Source: Bosea sp. F3-2
Lineage (GTDB): Bacteria > Pseudomonadota > Alphaproteobacteria > Rhizobiales > Beijerinckiaceae
Reading direction: 5' to 3'
NCBI RefSeq assembly: GCF_008253865.1
Contig: NZ_CP042331.1
Span: 2,170,001-2,234,000 of the forward strand
Length of the DNA stretch: 64,000 nucleotides
In this document: piece after piece, positions 44,036-53,991 of the stretch
Numbering within the stretch: the first letter of the stretch is position 1
Layout: every line of letters begins with the position of its first letter
Notes under the pieces: model-generated
What the model saw: the letters and a program-made list of their open reading frames with translations, nothing else
Databases searched by the model: none
What the model was told of the DNA's origin: nothing
Position numbers and translations under genes: made by a program

Positions 44036-45538
44036 ATGAACAGCTTTCCACTTTACGACGTTGTCATAATCGGCTCGGGCCTCGGCGCGTCCATCATGGC
44101 CAATAGGTTGGGAAGGTCAGGCGCATCCGTTCTCATCCTGGAGCGCGGCGAATGGCTTAGCTTCGGCGCGACACCGCACGAAATCTTCGTTCAGCAAAAA
44201 TATCTGGCCAATGAAATGTGGGGAGAGAAGGGATCGACACCGTTCAGGCCCTACACATACTACAATGTCGGTGGAAATACGAAATTCTTTGGCGCCGTCA
44301 TGGCGCGCTTCCGCGAGAAGGACTTCGAAGCGACGGAACAGTTCGGAGGACTTTCGCCGGAGTGGCCGTTCCGATACGAGGTAATCGAACCCTATTACAC
44401 GGAAGCGGAACGAATCTTCCGTGTGATGGGACAGGAAGGCGAGGACCCTACCGAGCCGTGGCGCAGTTCGCCGTTCCCGCTCGCCAAAAACAAGGATGAA
44501 CCCAGCATATTGGCTGCCCGCCAAAGGCTGGAGAAAACGGGGTTGTCAACCTTCACCACCCCGCTCTGCGTCGACATTAGGAAATGGAGTGAGGCATCAC
44601 CGGACGGAACCTGGGAGAGCGTGCCGAACCGTGACCCGGCGAAGGCGGATGCGGAGAATTGCTTCCTGGCCGACGCTTTGCAGCTTCCCAACGTTACGCT
44701 GGTGACCGGAGCGACCGTTCGACGGCTGCTGCTTGACGAATCCGGCAAATCCATTCGCGCCGTCGAATTCCTCCACAACGGCACCGCCGAGACGGTGCAA
44801 GCCAAACAGTTCGTCCTTGCAGCCGGCGCGGTGAATTCGGCCGCGATTCTGCTTCGTTCCGCAGACGGAAAGGCTCCGCACGGGGTAGCTAACAAATCCG
44901 GCCAGGTCGGGCGCAATCTGATGGTGCATCACTGCACGGCGATCGTTGCAGTGGATCCGTTCACGCGCAACGACGCGATTTACCAGAAAACCATCTCATC
45001 CAACGACTACTATTTCGCCGATGTCGCTGCGCCACGAGGAGCCGGGCATCTTCAAGCTCTCGGTAAGATCACGCCCATCAAGATCCGGGCTTTCGCAAAA
45101 TGGGCTCCAGAATTTGCGCTCCGCCTGCTCTCCTCGCGGTCGATCGACTGGTTCGCCGTGAGTGAAGACCTGCCGACCCCGGAAAGTGGCATTCTTGTCG
45201 ACGGCATGTCGATCACCCTCGAATGGCGGCGACCGAACGAAACTCTACACAAGAGGTTCGTGTCGACGGTATCGCAACACCTTCGGGAAGCAGGCTACCC
45301 GATCATCCTCACCTCCGTGCGCGACACTCGCAATCCAACCCATCAATGCGGGACGGTGCGCATGGGCTGGGATCCGGCGTCGGCGCCTCTCGACGAATAC
45401 TGCCAGAGCTTCGACCACCCAAACTTGTGGGTCGTGGACGGAAGCTTCCTGCCGAGCTCAACGGCGACGAATCCGGCCCTGACGATTGCGGCCCAGGCTT
45501 TGCGGTCGGCCGACCGTTTCCTTCAACTGGCAAAGTGA
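44036..45538 (+). CDS. GMC-family FAD-dependent oxidoreductase
   Basis: A 500-residue glucose-methanol-choline type enzyme. The FAD-binding motif is DVVIIGSGLGASIMANRLG near the N-terminus; the C-terminal half has HQCGTVRMG and WVVDGSFLPSSTATNPALTIAA. It oxidises a primary or secondary alcohol. It is shorter than the two other GMC enzymes here and belongs to a different subgroup, closer to the pyranose/gluconate-type. ATG 44036 is preferred over 44006. It follows the cupin by 104 bp. Confidence 0.88.
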   Translation: MNSFPLYDVVIIGSGLGASIMANRLGRSGASVLILERGEWLSFGATPHEIFVQQKYLANEMWGEKGSTPFRPYTYYNVGGNTKFFGAVMARFREKDFEATEQFGGLSPEWPFRYEVIEPYYTEAERIFRVMGQEGEDPTEPWRSSPFPLAKNKDEPSILAARQRLEKTGLSTFTTPLCVDIRKWSEASPDGTWESVPNRDPAKADAENCFLADALQLPNVTLVTGATVRRLLLDESGKSIRAVEFLHNGTAETVQAKQFVLAAGAVNSAAILLRSADGKAPHGVANKSGQVGRNLMVHHCTAIVAVDPFTRNDAIYQKTISSNDYYFADVAAPRGAGHLQALGKITPIKIRAFAKWAPEFALRLLSSRSIDWFAVSEDLPTPESGILVDGMSITLEWRRPNETLHKRFVSTVSQHLREAGYPIILTSVRDTRNPTHQCGTVRMGWDPASAPLDEYCQSFDHPNLWVVDGSFLPSSTATNPALTIAAQALRSADRFLQLAK

Positions 45539-45580
45539 CAGCAGAGCCAATCAACCTCGCGAAATCGGAGTTCTCCAGAA

Positions 45581-45874
45581 ATGTCCTACGTCGTCATCGC
45601 GCTCACTAAAGTTCAGCCGGAATCTCGCGACGATTTCGTTGAAAAGCTGAAAAAGCACATTGAGCTGTCTCGCCTTGAGAAAGGCTGCCTCCAGTTCGAT
45701 GTCAGCATCAGCAACGAGGACCAGAACGAATTCGTCTTCTTCGAGCAATATGTCGATGAAGCAGCATTTCTGGAACACAAGTCCCTCGAACGCGTGAAGA
45801 ATCACATCGCCTCGGTGTCTCCGTTCGTCGAGGGCGGAGGCTGGGCAAAGAAACTCACGAAATTCTCAGTTTAG
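45581..45874 (+). CDS. Antibiotic biosynthesis monooxygenase (ABM) domain protein
   Basis: A 97-residue dimeric ferredoxin-like fold protein of the ABM/YgiN type. It opens MSYVVIALTKVQPESRDDF, has LEKGCLQFDVSISNEDQNEF and the conserved FFEQYVDEAAFLEHKSLE region. Such proteins are cofactor-free monooxygenases or small-molecule binders. It lies 42 bp after the GMC gene in the same direction. Confidence 0.82.
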   Translation: MSYVVIALTKVQPESRDDFVEKLKKHIELSRLEKGCLQFDVSISNEDQNEFVFFEQYVDEAAFLEHKSLERVKNHIASVSPFVEGGGWAKKLTKFSV

Positions 45875-46002
45875 CCGCCCTGGCCTCAGTCCCCGCGATC
45901 TGGAAATGCGGCGGGCCAGACGTGAAGCGGTTCATCGGAGAGGCGCCTCCAACCGAGTACGGCCTTTCCGATACTTCTACTTCCCAACAAGCGTGATCGA
46001 GA

Positions 46003-47010
46003 ATGACCGCATCAATTGCGACGAACCGGACAGCAAGCTTTATCGATCCGGAGCAGATTATCGAGGCTTACGATCGGATTAGCCGGGAGGTCGTTCGAAC
46101 TCCTCTTCTCCGCAGCGACAGGCTCGACAAGCTTCTCAACGCGACTGTGTTCGTCAAAGCAGAAAACTTGCAGTCAACCGGCTCCTTCAAATTCCGGGGC
46201 GCACTCAACCGGGTTTCAACCCTGACGGAGGCCGAACGGGCCGGCGGTATCGTCGCCTGGTCATCGGGCAACCATGCGCTCGCGATCTCAGCGGTGGCCG
46301 CACGCAAAGGCATAGCCGCGACGATACTGATGCCCGCAGATGCTCCCCTGGCGAAAATCGAGGGGGCGCGCGGGTTTGGCGCTACCGTTCGGCTCTACGA
46401 TCGGGCCACGGAGAACCGGGAAGCGCTCGGTCAGGCGATCGCGGACGCGACAGGCGCAGTAATTATCCCACCCTATGACGACCCGGCGATCATTGCGGGC
46501 CAGGGCACGGTTGCGATCGAGCTCATCGAGCAGGTCCATGAGGCCTGCCAGAAACTCGACTTGCTGGCTGTGAGTTGCAGCGGCGGCGGGCTGACCGCAG
46601 GGTGTGCGCTGGCCTTGCAGCGCTCGTCCCCGGCAACCCGCCTGTATTGCATCGAACCGGAAGGGTTTGACGATACAGCGCGCTCGCTTGCCGCTGGGTC
46701 GCGGGTGACCAACGCCCCAGGCCGGACCACCCTCTGCGATGCGCTGCAGGTCCCCACGCCCGGAGAACTCACCTTCCCTATCAACCGACAATACCTCAGC
46801 GGTGCTGTGACCGTCAGCGACGGCGAGGTCCGCAAAGCAATAAGGGTGTGCTACGATCTGCTGAAGCTCGTCGTCGAGCCGGGAGGTGTCGCGCCCCTGG
46901 CAGCGGCGCTCGCCGGCAAGCTGGATCTTGCCGGCAAAACCGTTGCTCTCGTCCTGTCCGGCGGGAATGTCGATGCGGAACGGTTTTCGGAGTGCATCGC
47001 ACCAGCGTGA
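46003..47010 (+). CDS. PLP-dependent threonine/serine dehydratase-like protein (fold type II)
   Basis: A 335-residue protein. The Schiff-base lysine is K63 in STGSFKFRGALNR; SSGNHA binds the carboxylate; SCSGGGLTAGCA binds the PLP phosphate; VLSGGNVD closes the fold. There is no C-terminal ACT domain, so it resembles catabolic dehydratases or serine/hydroxyaspartate racemase-dehydratases. It would make a 2-oxo acid and ammonia. It is the last gene of the rightward operon and converges with the Gfo/Idh/MocA gene. Confidence 0.88.
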   Translation: MTASIATNRTASFIDPEQIIEAYDRISREVVRTPLLRSDRLDKLLNATVFVKAENLQSTGSFKFRGALNRVSTLTEAERAGGIVAWSSGNHALAISAVAARKGIAATILMPADAPLAKIEGARGFGATVRLYDRATENREALGQAIADATGAVIIPPYDDPAIIAGQGTVAIELIEQVHEACQKLDLLAVSCSGGGLTAGCALALQRSSPATRLYCIEPEGFDDTARSLAAGSRVTNAPGRTTLCDALQVPTPGELTFPINRQYLSGAVTVSDGEVRKAIRVCYDLLKLVVEPGGVAPLAAALAGKLDLAGKTVALVLSGGNVDAERFSECIAPA

Positions 47011-47094
47011 TCGGGGAACTGCGAGGCCGTCGCGCCTCGCGGATTTCGTCGTTACGTTCGGGCCCTGTTCAGCGAGTGCGGCCACAGAAGCCAG

Positions 47095-48093
47095 TTATTC
47101 GACGTCGATTTCCGCATTTTCCCGACATGAGCGGTTGATCGCCTCGAGGGCCGCGATGCCGGCGATCACCTCTTCGATCGGAACAGGATATTCGGCATCC
47201 GCCGTTACATAGTCGGCGAAAGCGTGAAGCTCTGCCCGCTCGATGTCGACAGGTTCGAAATCGTAGACTTTGACGTCTTCATCGATCTTCAGCACGAGTT
47301 GCTCGTAGCCGCGCATCTCGCACCAGCCCTTGCTTCCGAAAAGCTGCAGCCGCCAATTCCGAGAGGTCGCGGTCATGGTGCTGAGATACCCGGTGCAGCC
47401 GGACGCGAACTCCAAGTTGGTATCAGTCGTATCGTCGATGTCGATCGTCAGAAATTGCCTTTTCGATCGAGCCCTGACATTGGCAATCGGGCCCGCGATC
47501 CCGATCATCGCGTCGAGCACATGGATGCCCATCAGCGTCATGCCGCCGGCAGGCGTCTCGGATTGGTTGGCGTGCCAAGCATCGGGTGAGAATTGGGTTC
47601 CGAAAGGCCCCGAGAAGTTCCCCTCGATATGCAGGAGCTGTCCCAGGCGGCCCTCCCGGAAGATCTGATGGAGCCGCCGATAGGTCGGCAGGAAGCGCCT
47701 ATTGAACCCGACGGCCAGTTTTACGTTCGCAGCCCGTGTCGACGTGATCGCAGCAAGGGCGCTGGCGACATCGAGCGCCATCGGCTTCTCGACAAAGACA
47801 TGAAGCCCGGCCGCGGCCGCCGCGCGGATCTGCTCCACATGCTCGCTATGGGGCGATGCGATCACGACGGCGCCTGCCTGGCCGGATGCGAGCATCTCCT
47901 CGTAATCGCCGAATAGCTGCAGCCCTTCCTCATCAGCGAATTCTGCATGTCGAGCCGGCGTCTTCGTGTACCCCGCCTGGAAGACTATTCGCTCGCTCGA
48001 CGCACCTCGCCCGACCGAGCGCACGAGCGTTCGCCCCCACCGTCCGAGGCCGACAATTCCAGCGTTCAGCATCGTCATCTTTATCCCGTTCAA
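47095..48093 (-). CDS. Gfo/Idh/MocA-family oxidoreductase
   Basis: A 332-residue NAD(P)-dependent oxidoreductase. The N-terminal Rossmann motif is GIVGLGRWGRTLVRS; VFVEKPMALDVASALA carries the EKP motif with its catalytic lysine, and the C-terminal alpha/beta domain includes GGMTLMGIHVLDAMI with the active-site histidine. Family members act on sugars, inositols and related polyols. The start could be one of three close methionines (MNGIKMTMLNAG). It ends the leftward gene run and is 18 bp downstream of a GMC gene. Confidence 0.88.
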   Translation of the reverse strand: MNGIKMTMLNAGIVGLGRWGRTLVRSVGRGASSERIVFQAGYTKTPARHAEFADEEGLQLFGDYEEMLASGQAGAVVIASPHSEHVEQIRAAAAAGLHVFVEKPMALDVASALAAITSTRAANVKLAVGFNRRFLPTYRRLHQIFREGRLGQLLHIEGNFSGPFGTQFSPDAWHANQSETPAGGMTLMGIHVLDAMIGIAGPIANVRARSKRQFLTIDIDDTTDTNLEFASGCTGYLSTMTATSRNWRLQLFGSKGWCEMRGYEQLVLKIDEDVKVYDFEPVDIERAELHAFADYVTADAEYPVPIEEVIAGIAALEAINRSCRENAEIDVE

Positions 48094-48111
48094 AACTGCC
48101 TTCTAATGAGC

Positions 48112-49701
48112 TCAGCGCGCCCCGCTCGCGAGCCATTCCGCAAGTCGCTCCCCGATCATCATGCAGGTCGCGTTGAGGTTCGAGCTCACGACAAAGGGCA
48201 TGACCGAAGCGTCGGCTACGAACAGCCCGGCGACGCCGTTGACACGTAATCTGTCGTCGACCACGGAACCCATTCTCGCGGTTCCCGCCGTGTGGAAAAT
48301 GCCCTTCGCCGTTTCCTTGATATAGGCTCCAAGCTCATCATCGCTGCGGATGGCCACTCCGGGCCGATACTCACCCAAGACGTGACTGCGGAGCGGCTCC
48401 GTGTCGAAAACCTCACGGATGGCGCGATGCCCCTTCATCAGCGTTGCCACGTCCCGTTCGTCGCCGAAGAGGTTGGGCTGAATCTTCAGTTGGTCGCGGC
48501 AATCCGACGATCGGAGCTCGACATGACCCGACGAATGAGGACGGTGGACGTTGATGATGGCCGTGACGGCCGGCTTGTCGAGAAAACGCGTGCCGCCGGC
48601 GTGCAGCTCATAGCCGCCGGGCGTGAACAGCACCGAGAAACGCGATCTGTCGTCGCCGCTGTCCAGCTTTTTGGCGAGGACGGCTTGCGTCATCGGACTG
48701 GAGGCCGGCCCTGTCCCGTAGACGAGCCATTCCAGCCCCGCCATCAACTTCTGGAACGGCCCCCTGATCATGTTGAAGGTTTTGATGTCGACCCATGCTA
48801 CATGCCGCGTACCCGCATGATCCTGGAGGTTCTGCCCGACCCCGGGAGCGTCGATCAGCACATCGATCCCGTGCTGGCGCAGCATTTCCGCCGGGCCGAT
48901 GCCTGATAGCATCAGGATCTGAGGGGTCCCGAAAACGCCGCTGCTCAGAACGATTCCTTTTCGCGCCAGGACTGACTCTGGCCGATTGTTCCGGATCACC
49001 TCGACACCGACTGCCTTGCGCCCTTCGAACAGGACGCGCTGCGCGAGCGAATTGAGCTGTATCCGCAGGTTCGGTCGCTTCGATGCAGGCCAGAGGAATG
49101 ACCGTGCCGCGCTGAAGCGCTGCCCCCTTCGCTGTGAAACCTGCGCGAAGCCGACGCCTTCATAGCTGCCGCCATTCACGTCATCGAGGAAAGGCGCCCC
49201 GTGATTGACACAGGCCTTGACGAAAATATCCGACATCGGATGCCGGCTGCGGAGCGCACCAACCGGCTGAGGACCGGACGCACCGCGCGCCTGGCTTTCA
49301 CCGACCTCATAGGTCTCCAATCGACGAAAATACGGCAGGACGCTGGCATAGTCCCAGCCCCGATTGCCCAAGGCCGCCCAAGCGTCGAAGTCCTCGGCGC
49401 TCCCGCGCAGAAAACACATGGCATTGATCGAGCTCGTGCCACCGAGGAGTTTCCCCTTGGGCATGTAGTCCTTCTGGCCGACCCGGGTCCAATCCGGCTC
49501 AGCCGTGACCCGCCAGTCGAATGAGGGATCGCCATACATGGTACTCTGCCCCAGCGCCGGCATCACGACCTTCAGAGACTTGTCCGAGCCGCCGGCTTCC
49601 AAAAGCAGGACGGTGCATGACGGATCCTCCGACAACCTGGCGGCGACGACGCTTCCGGACGACCCGGAGCCCACGACGATGTAGTCGTAACTCGATTGCA
49701 T
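48112..49701 (-). CDS. GMC-family FAD-dependent oxidoreductase (choline dehydrogenase-like)
   Basis: A 529-residue protein. FAD-binding YDYIVVGSGSSGSVVAARLSE opens the protein; the GMC signatures GGTSSINAMCFLRG and SSGVFGTPQILMLSGIGP are present, and FHTAGTARMGS plus NLNATCMMIGERLAEW close it. It would oxidise an alcohol group. The start MQSSYDY at 49701 is chosen because the longer frame adds a non-conserved leader. It may form an operon with the Gfo/Idh/MocA gene downstream. One of three GMC genes within 9.5 kb. Confidence 0.9.
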   Translation of the reverse strand: MQSSYDYIVVGSGSSGSVVAARLSEDPSCTVLLLEAGGSDKSLKVVMPALGQSTMYGDPSFDWRVTAEPDWTRVGQKDYMPKGKLLGGTSSINAMCFLRGSAEDFDAWAALGNRGWDYASVLPYFRRLETYEVGESQARGASGPQPVGALRSRHPMSDIFVKACVNHGAPFLDDVNGGSYEGVGFAQVSQRRGQRFSAARSFLWPASKRPNLRIQLNSLAQRVLFEGRKAVGVEVIRNNRPESVLARKGIVLSSGVFGTPQILMLSGIGPAEMLRQHGIDVLIDAPGVGQNLQDHAGTRHVAWVDIKTFNMIRGPFQKLMAGLEWLVYGTGPASSPMTQAVLAKKLDSGDDRSRFSVLFTPGGYELHAGGTRFLDKPAVTAIINVHRPHSSGHVELRSSDCRDQLKIQPNLFGDERDVATLMKGHRAIREVFDTEPLRSHVLGEYRPGVAIRSDDELGAYIKETAKGIFHTAGTARMGSVVDDRLRVNGVAGLFVADASVMPFVVSSNLNATCMMIGERLAEWLASGAR

Positions 49702-49902
49702 GCTCGACCTCGATGCCTCCCTGGATCGCGGCCGGGGGCGAGCACCGGCTAGACCGTTCGGATGAAATTGCCGCAGATACAGATCCTGTCGCGGCGCCGC
49801 GCGAAGCATTCGCAGCCGCCAGGCAAGGCATCCCGCCGACCCTGAAAGGGCCGACGGCCACCACGCGGCTACGGATGCCCTCGCTTGAGGCGAACAGGCC
49901 TG

Positions 49903-51525
49903 TCAGACACGGCGCAGGTCGCGGTAATCGGCGCCGCGATGGTAATAATAGGTGTACCCTTGAATGTTCTTGGCGATCACGGCGTCGTGGTTCGGATGCC
50001 AGAGCATCGCAATCGGCACAGCCTCTTGGAAACGCTTGATGATCTGTTTGACCTTCTGGTCGTAGACCGCTTGATCCCGCTCGTATCTGGCCTCTTCGGC
50101 AAGCCGAGCCACCACGGGGTCGCTCCACCCGCTCGGATTCCAGCGCGTCGTCGCGATCAGGAAGACGCGAGTGACATAGTCTGGGGTCGGCATCCACGAG
50201 GTGAAGAAGTCGAAGAACATGTGAAGGCGACGTTCCGAAACCATCGTGACCATCTGCGCGTCCGGCAGCTTCTGAACGGTCACTTCGATGCCGATCTTGC
50301 CAAGGCTCTCTTTAATCAACGCTCCCATCGGCTCAACCGTCGACGAGACCGCAGCCGGAAAGCTGAAATTGATCTTCAATCCCTTCGGATAACCGCTTTC
50401 AGCCAGGATGGCCCGGGCCCGTTCTAGATTGAACGCGTTAGGCATCGGCTGAGGAAAGGCGGCTTCCGGCGGTTCAGACCATTTCGCGCCGAACAGCGGC
50501 TTGCCGCGTTGGAACAGAGCAGCCTTGAACATGTCCTCGTAGGGAAGCGCCGCCGCGACGGCTTGTCGAAGTTTGGGATCGTCGAATGGTGCCGCCGTCA
50601 TGTTGAACGCTATGGACTGCCAAGCGTTCGACTGTGGAACGGCGACTACTCGCACTGCCCCACGCTGCTCAAGGCCTGGGATGTCGCTCGCAGCCGCATC
50701 CAGGGTGAGGTCCGCGTCCCCCCTTTCAAGCAGGCTTGCCCGAGCCGAGACGTCAGGAATGGTCTGGATGATGACCCGCTGGAAGAACGGCAGCCTGCCA
50801 CCCTCTCCATTCTTCCAGTTTTCGTTCCGTTTGATGGTCACCTGCTGCCCTGGGCGGTTGCTTTCGACAATGTAAGCACCGCCACCGGCGACATTCTCTT
50901 TCAGCCAGTTGATGCCCCAGGGATCATCGGAGGCCGCGTTGCGCTTGACCAACTTGCTGTTGAACATGGGCATATACGGCAGACAAAGTGTCGGCAACGT
51001 CAGCCGGTCTGACTTCTCCGTGCGAATTTCGATCTGTCGTTCTCCGACAACCTTGAACTGCTCGGGGTCAGTCATCGAACCAGCGGCCATCTGGGCCTTG
51101 GCATTCGAGATGGCCGTCACCGCGCGATCAAGCGACCATTTGATGTCGTCGATTTCGACGGGCGACCCATCGTGCCATGTTGTGCCCGGACGGATGTGGA
51201 GGACATATGACCTGCCGTCCGCCGATTTATCGATGCGTTCCGCGACTTCGCCGCGGACGTTATTGATATCGAACATGTAGCCGCCGGGCACCTCACGGCG
51301 GCCGAAACCGACAAGCCGATCGTATACGTTGACGGAAAACGGAAAGCTCTCACGCGTCGCTCCAGCAAACGACGGATCAAGCGATGAGAACACCGCTCCC
51401 ATGACATGTCGCAGCGTGTCAGCGCGCGACTGGGCATTTGCCCCTTTCGGAGAAATAGCTGGCATGGCCGCCCCCGCAGCCAGAGCGGTAGAGAGTTTCA
51501 GATATTCCCGACGGTTGATTGGCAT
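49903..51525 (-). CDS. Peptide-type ABC transporter substrate-binding protein, paralogue of the 38.0 kb protein
   Basis: A 540-residue SBP family 5 protein with a Tat-like signal (NRREYLKLSTALAAGAAM). It is very similar to the protein at 38046-39671 along its whole length; shared blocks include QSRADTLRHVMGAVF, ERGDADLTLDAAASDIPGLE and IKESLxKIGIEV. No permease or ATPase lies next to it, so it may share the membrane complex at 39.7-43.2 kb and widen its substrate range. It sits between two GMC oxidoreductase genes on the same strand. Confidence 0.92.
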   Translation of the reverse strand: MPINRREYLKLSTALAAGAAMPAISPKGANAQSRADTLRHVMGAVFSSLDPSFAGATRESFPFSVNVYDRLVGFGRREVPGGYMFDINNVRGEVAERIDKSADGRSYVLHIRPGTTWHDGSPVEIDDIKWSLDRAVTAISNAKAQMAAGSMTDPEQFKVVGERQIEIRTEKSDRLTLPTLCLPYMPMFNSKLVKRNAASDDPWGINWLKENVAGGGAYIVESNRPGQQVTIKRNENWKNGEGGRLPFFQRVIIQTIPDVSARASLLERGDADLTLDAAASDIPGLEQRGAVRVVAVPQSNAWQSIAFNMTAAPFDDPKLRQAVAAALPYEDMFKAALFQRGKPLFGAKWSEPPEAAFPQPMPNAFNLERARAILAESGYPKGLKINFSFPAAVSSTVEPMGALIKESLGKIGIEVTVQKLPDAQMVTMVSERRLHMFFDFFTSWMPTPDYVTRVFLIATTRWNPSGWSDPVVARLAEEARYERDQAVYDQKVKQIIKRFQEAVPIAMLWHPNHDAVIAKNIQGYTYYYHRGADYRDLRRV

Positions 51526-51602
51526 GTGGTTCCCCTATTGTAGTTTTGTAGCGCTTATTCATCGCGATTCACTTAGTTCAATTCCCCTCCCTTTGCTTTT
51601 TA

Positions 51603-53312
51603 TTATTCGCAAGCGATATGATCAGAGATCTTTTCCCCGATCATGAGAGTACTGAGAAACGTATTTGCCCGAGGGATCGTCGGCATTATCGAAGCATCGG
51701 CGACGATTAGATTGCGGAAGCCAACGACGCCCCCATCCGGCCCCACGACAACGTCAGGATCAGAAGTGGAGCCCATGCGACAGGTACCGCATGGATGAAA
51801 CATCCCCACTGTCGCCTCGCGTACAAAGTCTCTCAGCTCCCGCTTGGGCGCCGCAGCGTCGTACGCAGCGCTAACAAGCCGAATGAGCCAACGCTCCAAG
51901 GGTGGCGCGATATCCATGGCCTTCGATAGGCCATAGCTAAGCAGGTGGTTACGAAAGCCCGGCAGAGCCAAACGCGAAATAAGAGGCGATTTTCCGGGAA
52001 CGAAGACCTTTGAGATCATCGGCGACACGGTATCGTGAGCCAAAAGCGCAGCCGCGAATCCGAAAGCGTCGGTCATGCGCTCGAGGTCGCGCTCGTCCGA
52101 TAAGAGGCGGAACGATATCTTTGGCAGATCCTGATCGGCTGACTGATTCAGTCTAATCTCACCACGTGAGTAAGATTTATAGACCGACATTCCCAAGGCA
52201 CCGATAGTTTCGCCAAGGGGATGCCATGATGTTTTACCTAGGATAAACATCAACATGTCGCTGGCTGGGCAGCCGTCTTTTTGCGACGAATAGCGCAGGA
52301 CGCTATTTCCGTGAGGCCGGATTGCGTGGGGATGGCGCTTTCCCGTCTTAAGACGACAGGCGACCCGAAGCATGGGATGGTTGAGCAGGTTCGATCCGAC
52401 GCCCGGCCGATCCGCGGCCACGTTAATTCCGCATTCTCGAAGGTGGGATGCTGGGCCTATGCCGGATCTTAGCAAGATCGCCGGCGATTGGATTGCTCCA
52501 GCCGAAAGCACGAACTGACGCGCCCTAATCGCGACCGAGCGCCCTTGGACGTCAATTAATACAGCCTGCGCCTGGCGGTCGGAAAGTAACAATTTCCGGA
52601 CAAACGCTTGGGTGAGGATCGTCAGGTTTTGCCGCCGCCTTACACCCTCCTTCAGATACGCCTTAGGCGCAGTAATCCGAACCCCGCCATGGGTATTATA
52701 CGGCATCGGATAGAGCCCGTCCTCTGACGAGCTGTTAACGTCTTCGCCCCGTGCGAAGCCGCCGCTGGCAAGTACCGATGCGAGTGCCTGCGCGAACGGC
52801 GGCCATTCCTTAGGAGAATGACGCCAGATCGGGATTGGTCCCTTGGTTCCATACGGCCCAATGTCGCGCTCAAGGTCATGTTCGAGCTTCTGGAAATAAG
52901 GACGAACGCCGTCCCATCCCCAGCCAGTCGCGCCTGCGTCTTGCCATTCTTCAAAATCAGCGGGCAGCCCACGTAGCGCGTGCATGCCCATCACCATCGA
53001 GCCGCCGCCAAGTACCCTCGCCTGAATGAATGGCTCCGCCGCGCCGGATTCCCGTTGCGCAGCAACGAGGCCGGGCCATGTGAACTGCGGATCGGTATAC
53101 GAACGAGGAAACGTGTCTAGAACGCTTTCCGGCTCGCGCGCGCGGCTATGGTCAGCACCAGCCTCGATCAGTAGAACATGATGATTTGGACTTTCGGAAA
53201 GACGAGAAGCGACGACGCAGCCGGCGGTGCCGCCGCCAATAACGACAGTATCGAATACCTTGTCGACTATCGAAGATGGAATTGGCACTGCACCGTCCGC
53301 CACGATCCTCAT
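51603..53312 (-). CDS. GMC-family FAD-dependent oxidoreductase
   Basis: A 569-residue protein. The FAD motif is FDTVVIGGGTAGCVVASRLSE; GGGSMVMGMHALRG and SAGAIQSPAILLRSGIGP are the two GMC signatures; FHPCGTCRMGS and ANTFLSTLMIGEKISD close it. It would oxidise an alcohol. It lies 77 bp upstream of the solute-binding protein gene and 31 bp downstream of the VOC gene, all leftward. Its DNA is less GC-rich in places than the neighbouring GMC gene, so the two are probably not recent duplicates. Confidence 0.88.
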   Translation of the reverse strand: MRIVADGAVPIPSSIVDKVFDTVVIGGGTAGCVVASRLSESPNHHVLLIEAGADHSRAREPESVLDTFPRSYTDPQFTWPGLVAAQRESGAAEPFIQARVLGGGSMVMGMHALRGLPADFEEWQDAGATGWGWDGVRPYFQKLEHDLERDIGPYGTKGPIPIWRHSPKEWPPFAQALASVLASGGFARGEDVNSSSEDGLYPMPYNTHGGVRITAPKAYLKEGVRRRQNLTILTQAFVRKLLLSDRQAQAVLIDVQGRSVAIRARQFVLSAGAIQSPAILLRSGIGPASHLRECGINVAADRPGVGSNLLNHPMLRVACRLKTGKRHPHAIRPHGNSVLRYSSQKDGCPASDMLMFILGKTSWHPLGETIGALGMSVYKSYSRGEIRLNQSADQDLPKISFRLLSDERDLERMTDAFGFAAALLAHDTVSPMISKVFVPGKSPLISRLALPGFRNHLLSYGLSKAMDIAPPLERWLIRLVSAAYDAAAPKRELRDFVREATVGMFHPCGTCRMGSTSDPDVVVGPDGGVVGFRNLIVADASIMPTIPRANTFLSTLMIGEKISDHIACE

Positions 53313-53343
53313 AAACTAGCGTCGTTCCTCTGAGCGTCGGCCC

Positions 53344-53928
53344 TTAGGCATAGAGGGACGATCCATCCCACTCGCGGGCCAACCGTTGCTGCTCGCGCCA
53401 CCCCGCGCCGCCATCGGCGAGATAGACGAGTTCGATCAACCCGACAGTCTCCGCACTATGGAAGAAGCCGGCGATCGTCCCGTTTGGCGCCAGAACGCGC
53501 TGAACTTCCCGAAAGCCGCGCCCAAGCAGCTGTGCTCGTCCAGTATCAAAATCCTCGACGCGGCATCCTATGTGATGAATTGAATTCGAAGGCGCAGGGA
53601 ATCTCGTTAAAACCGACGGAAGGTCGTCATGCTGACAAAGCAACTCGATCTGCAGATCGCCATGCCAGGCCTGAGCAATGCTATAATCTACGGAATAATC
53701 TTTTCCCTCGAATTGAAATTGCTTGTATCCAATGTGCTCCCGGACGCTAAACGGTCCCACCCCGGCCGTGTTTACCCAATGCGCAATGGCTCGACGCAGG
53801 TCGGGAACCACATAAGCTATTTGCTGAACAGACGCAGGCAAGACTGGAAGCCCGCGCAGCTGGTGGTGACTGGCGGCGACAGCATCCAATGACATCGGTG
53901 TTACTCCAGCTGTGGCAGCCATGCCCAA
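53344..53928 (-). CDS. VOC-superfamily (glyoxalase/dioxygenase-fold) protein
   Basis: A 194-residue protein. Two half-modules are visible: VQQIAYVVPDLRRAIAHWVN and SIHHIGCRVEDFDTGRAQLLG, with a late ETVGLIELVYL. This is the methylmalonyl-CoA epimerase/glyoxalase_4-like branch. A metal site of His/Glu residues is plausible (HH in the second module, E in IELV), but the reaction is unknown. It heads the leftward run VOC-GMC-SBP; an 8-bp inverted repeat lies 64-101 bp upstream. Confidence 0.78.
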   Translation of the reverse strand: MGMAATAGVTPMSLDAVAASHHQLRGLPVLPASVQQIAYVVPDLRRAIAHWVNTAGVGPFSVREHIGYKQFQFEGKDYSVDYSIAQAWHGDLQIELLCQHDDLPSVLTRFPAPSNSIHHIGCRVEDFDTGRAQLLGRGFREVQRVLAPNGTIAGFFHSAETVGLIELVYLADGGAGWREQQRLAREWDGSSLYA

Positions 53929-53991
53929 ACCATGGGCACAGCCGCCCGAATGCCACGAGCGATGCGCTCAACGGCTTCAGCAAGCAAAGCC

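Noticed and set aside
47021..47040. 7-bp hairpin GCGAGGC/GCCTCGC between convergent genes as a terminator
   Set aside because: Short stem and no T-run on either side; too weak to call.
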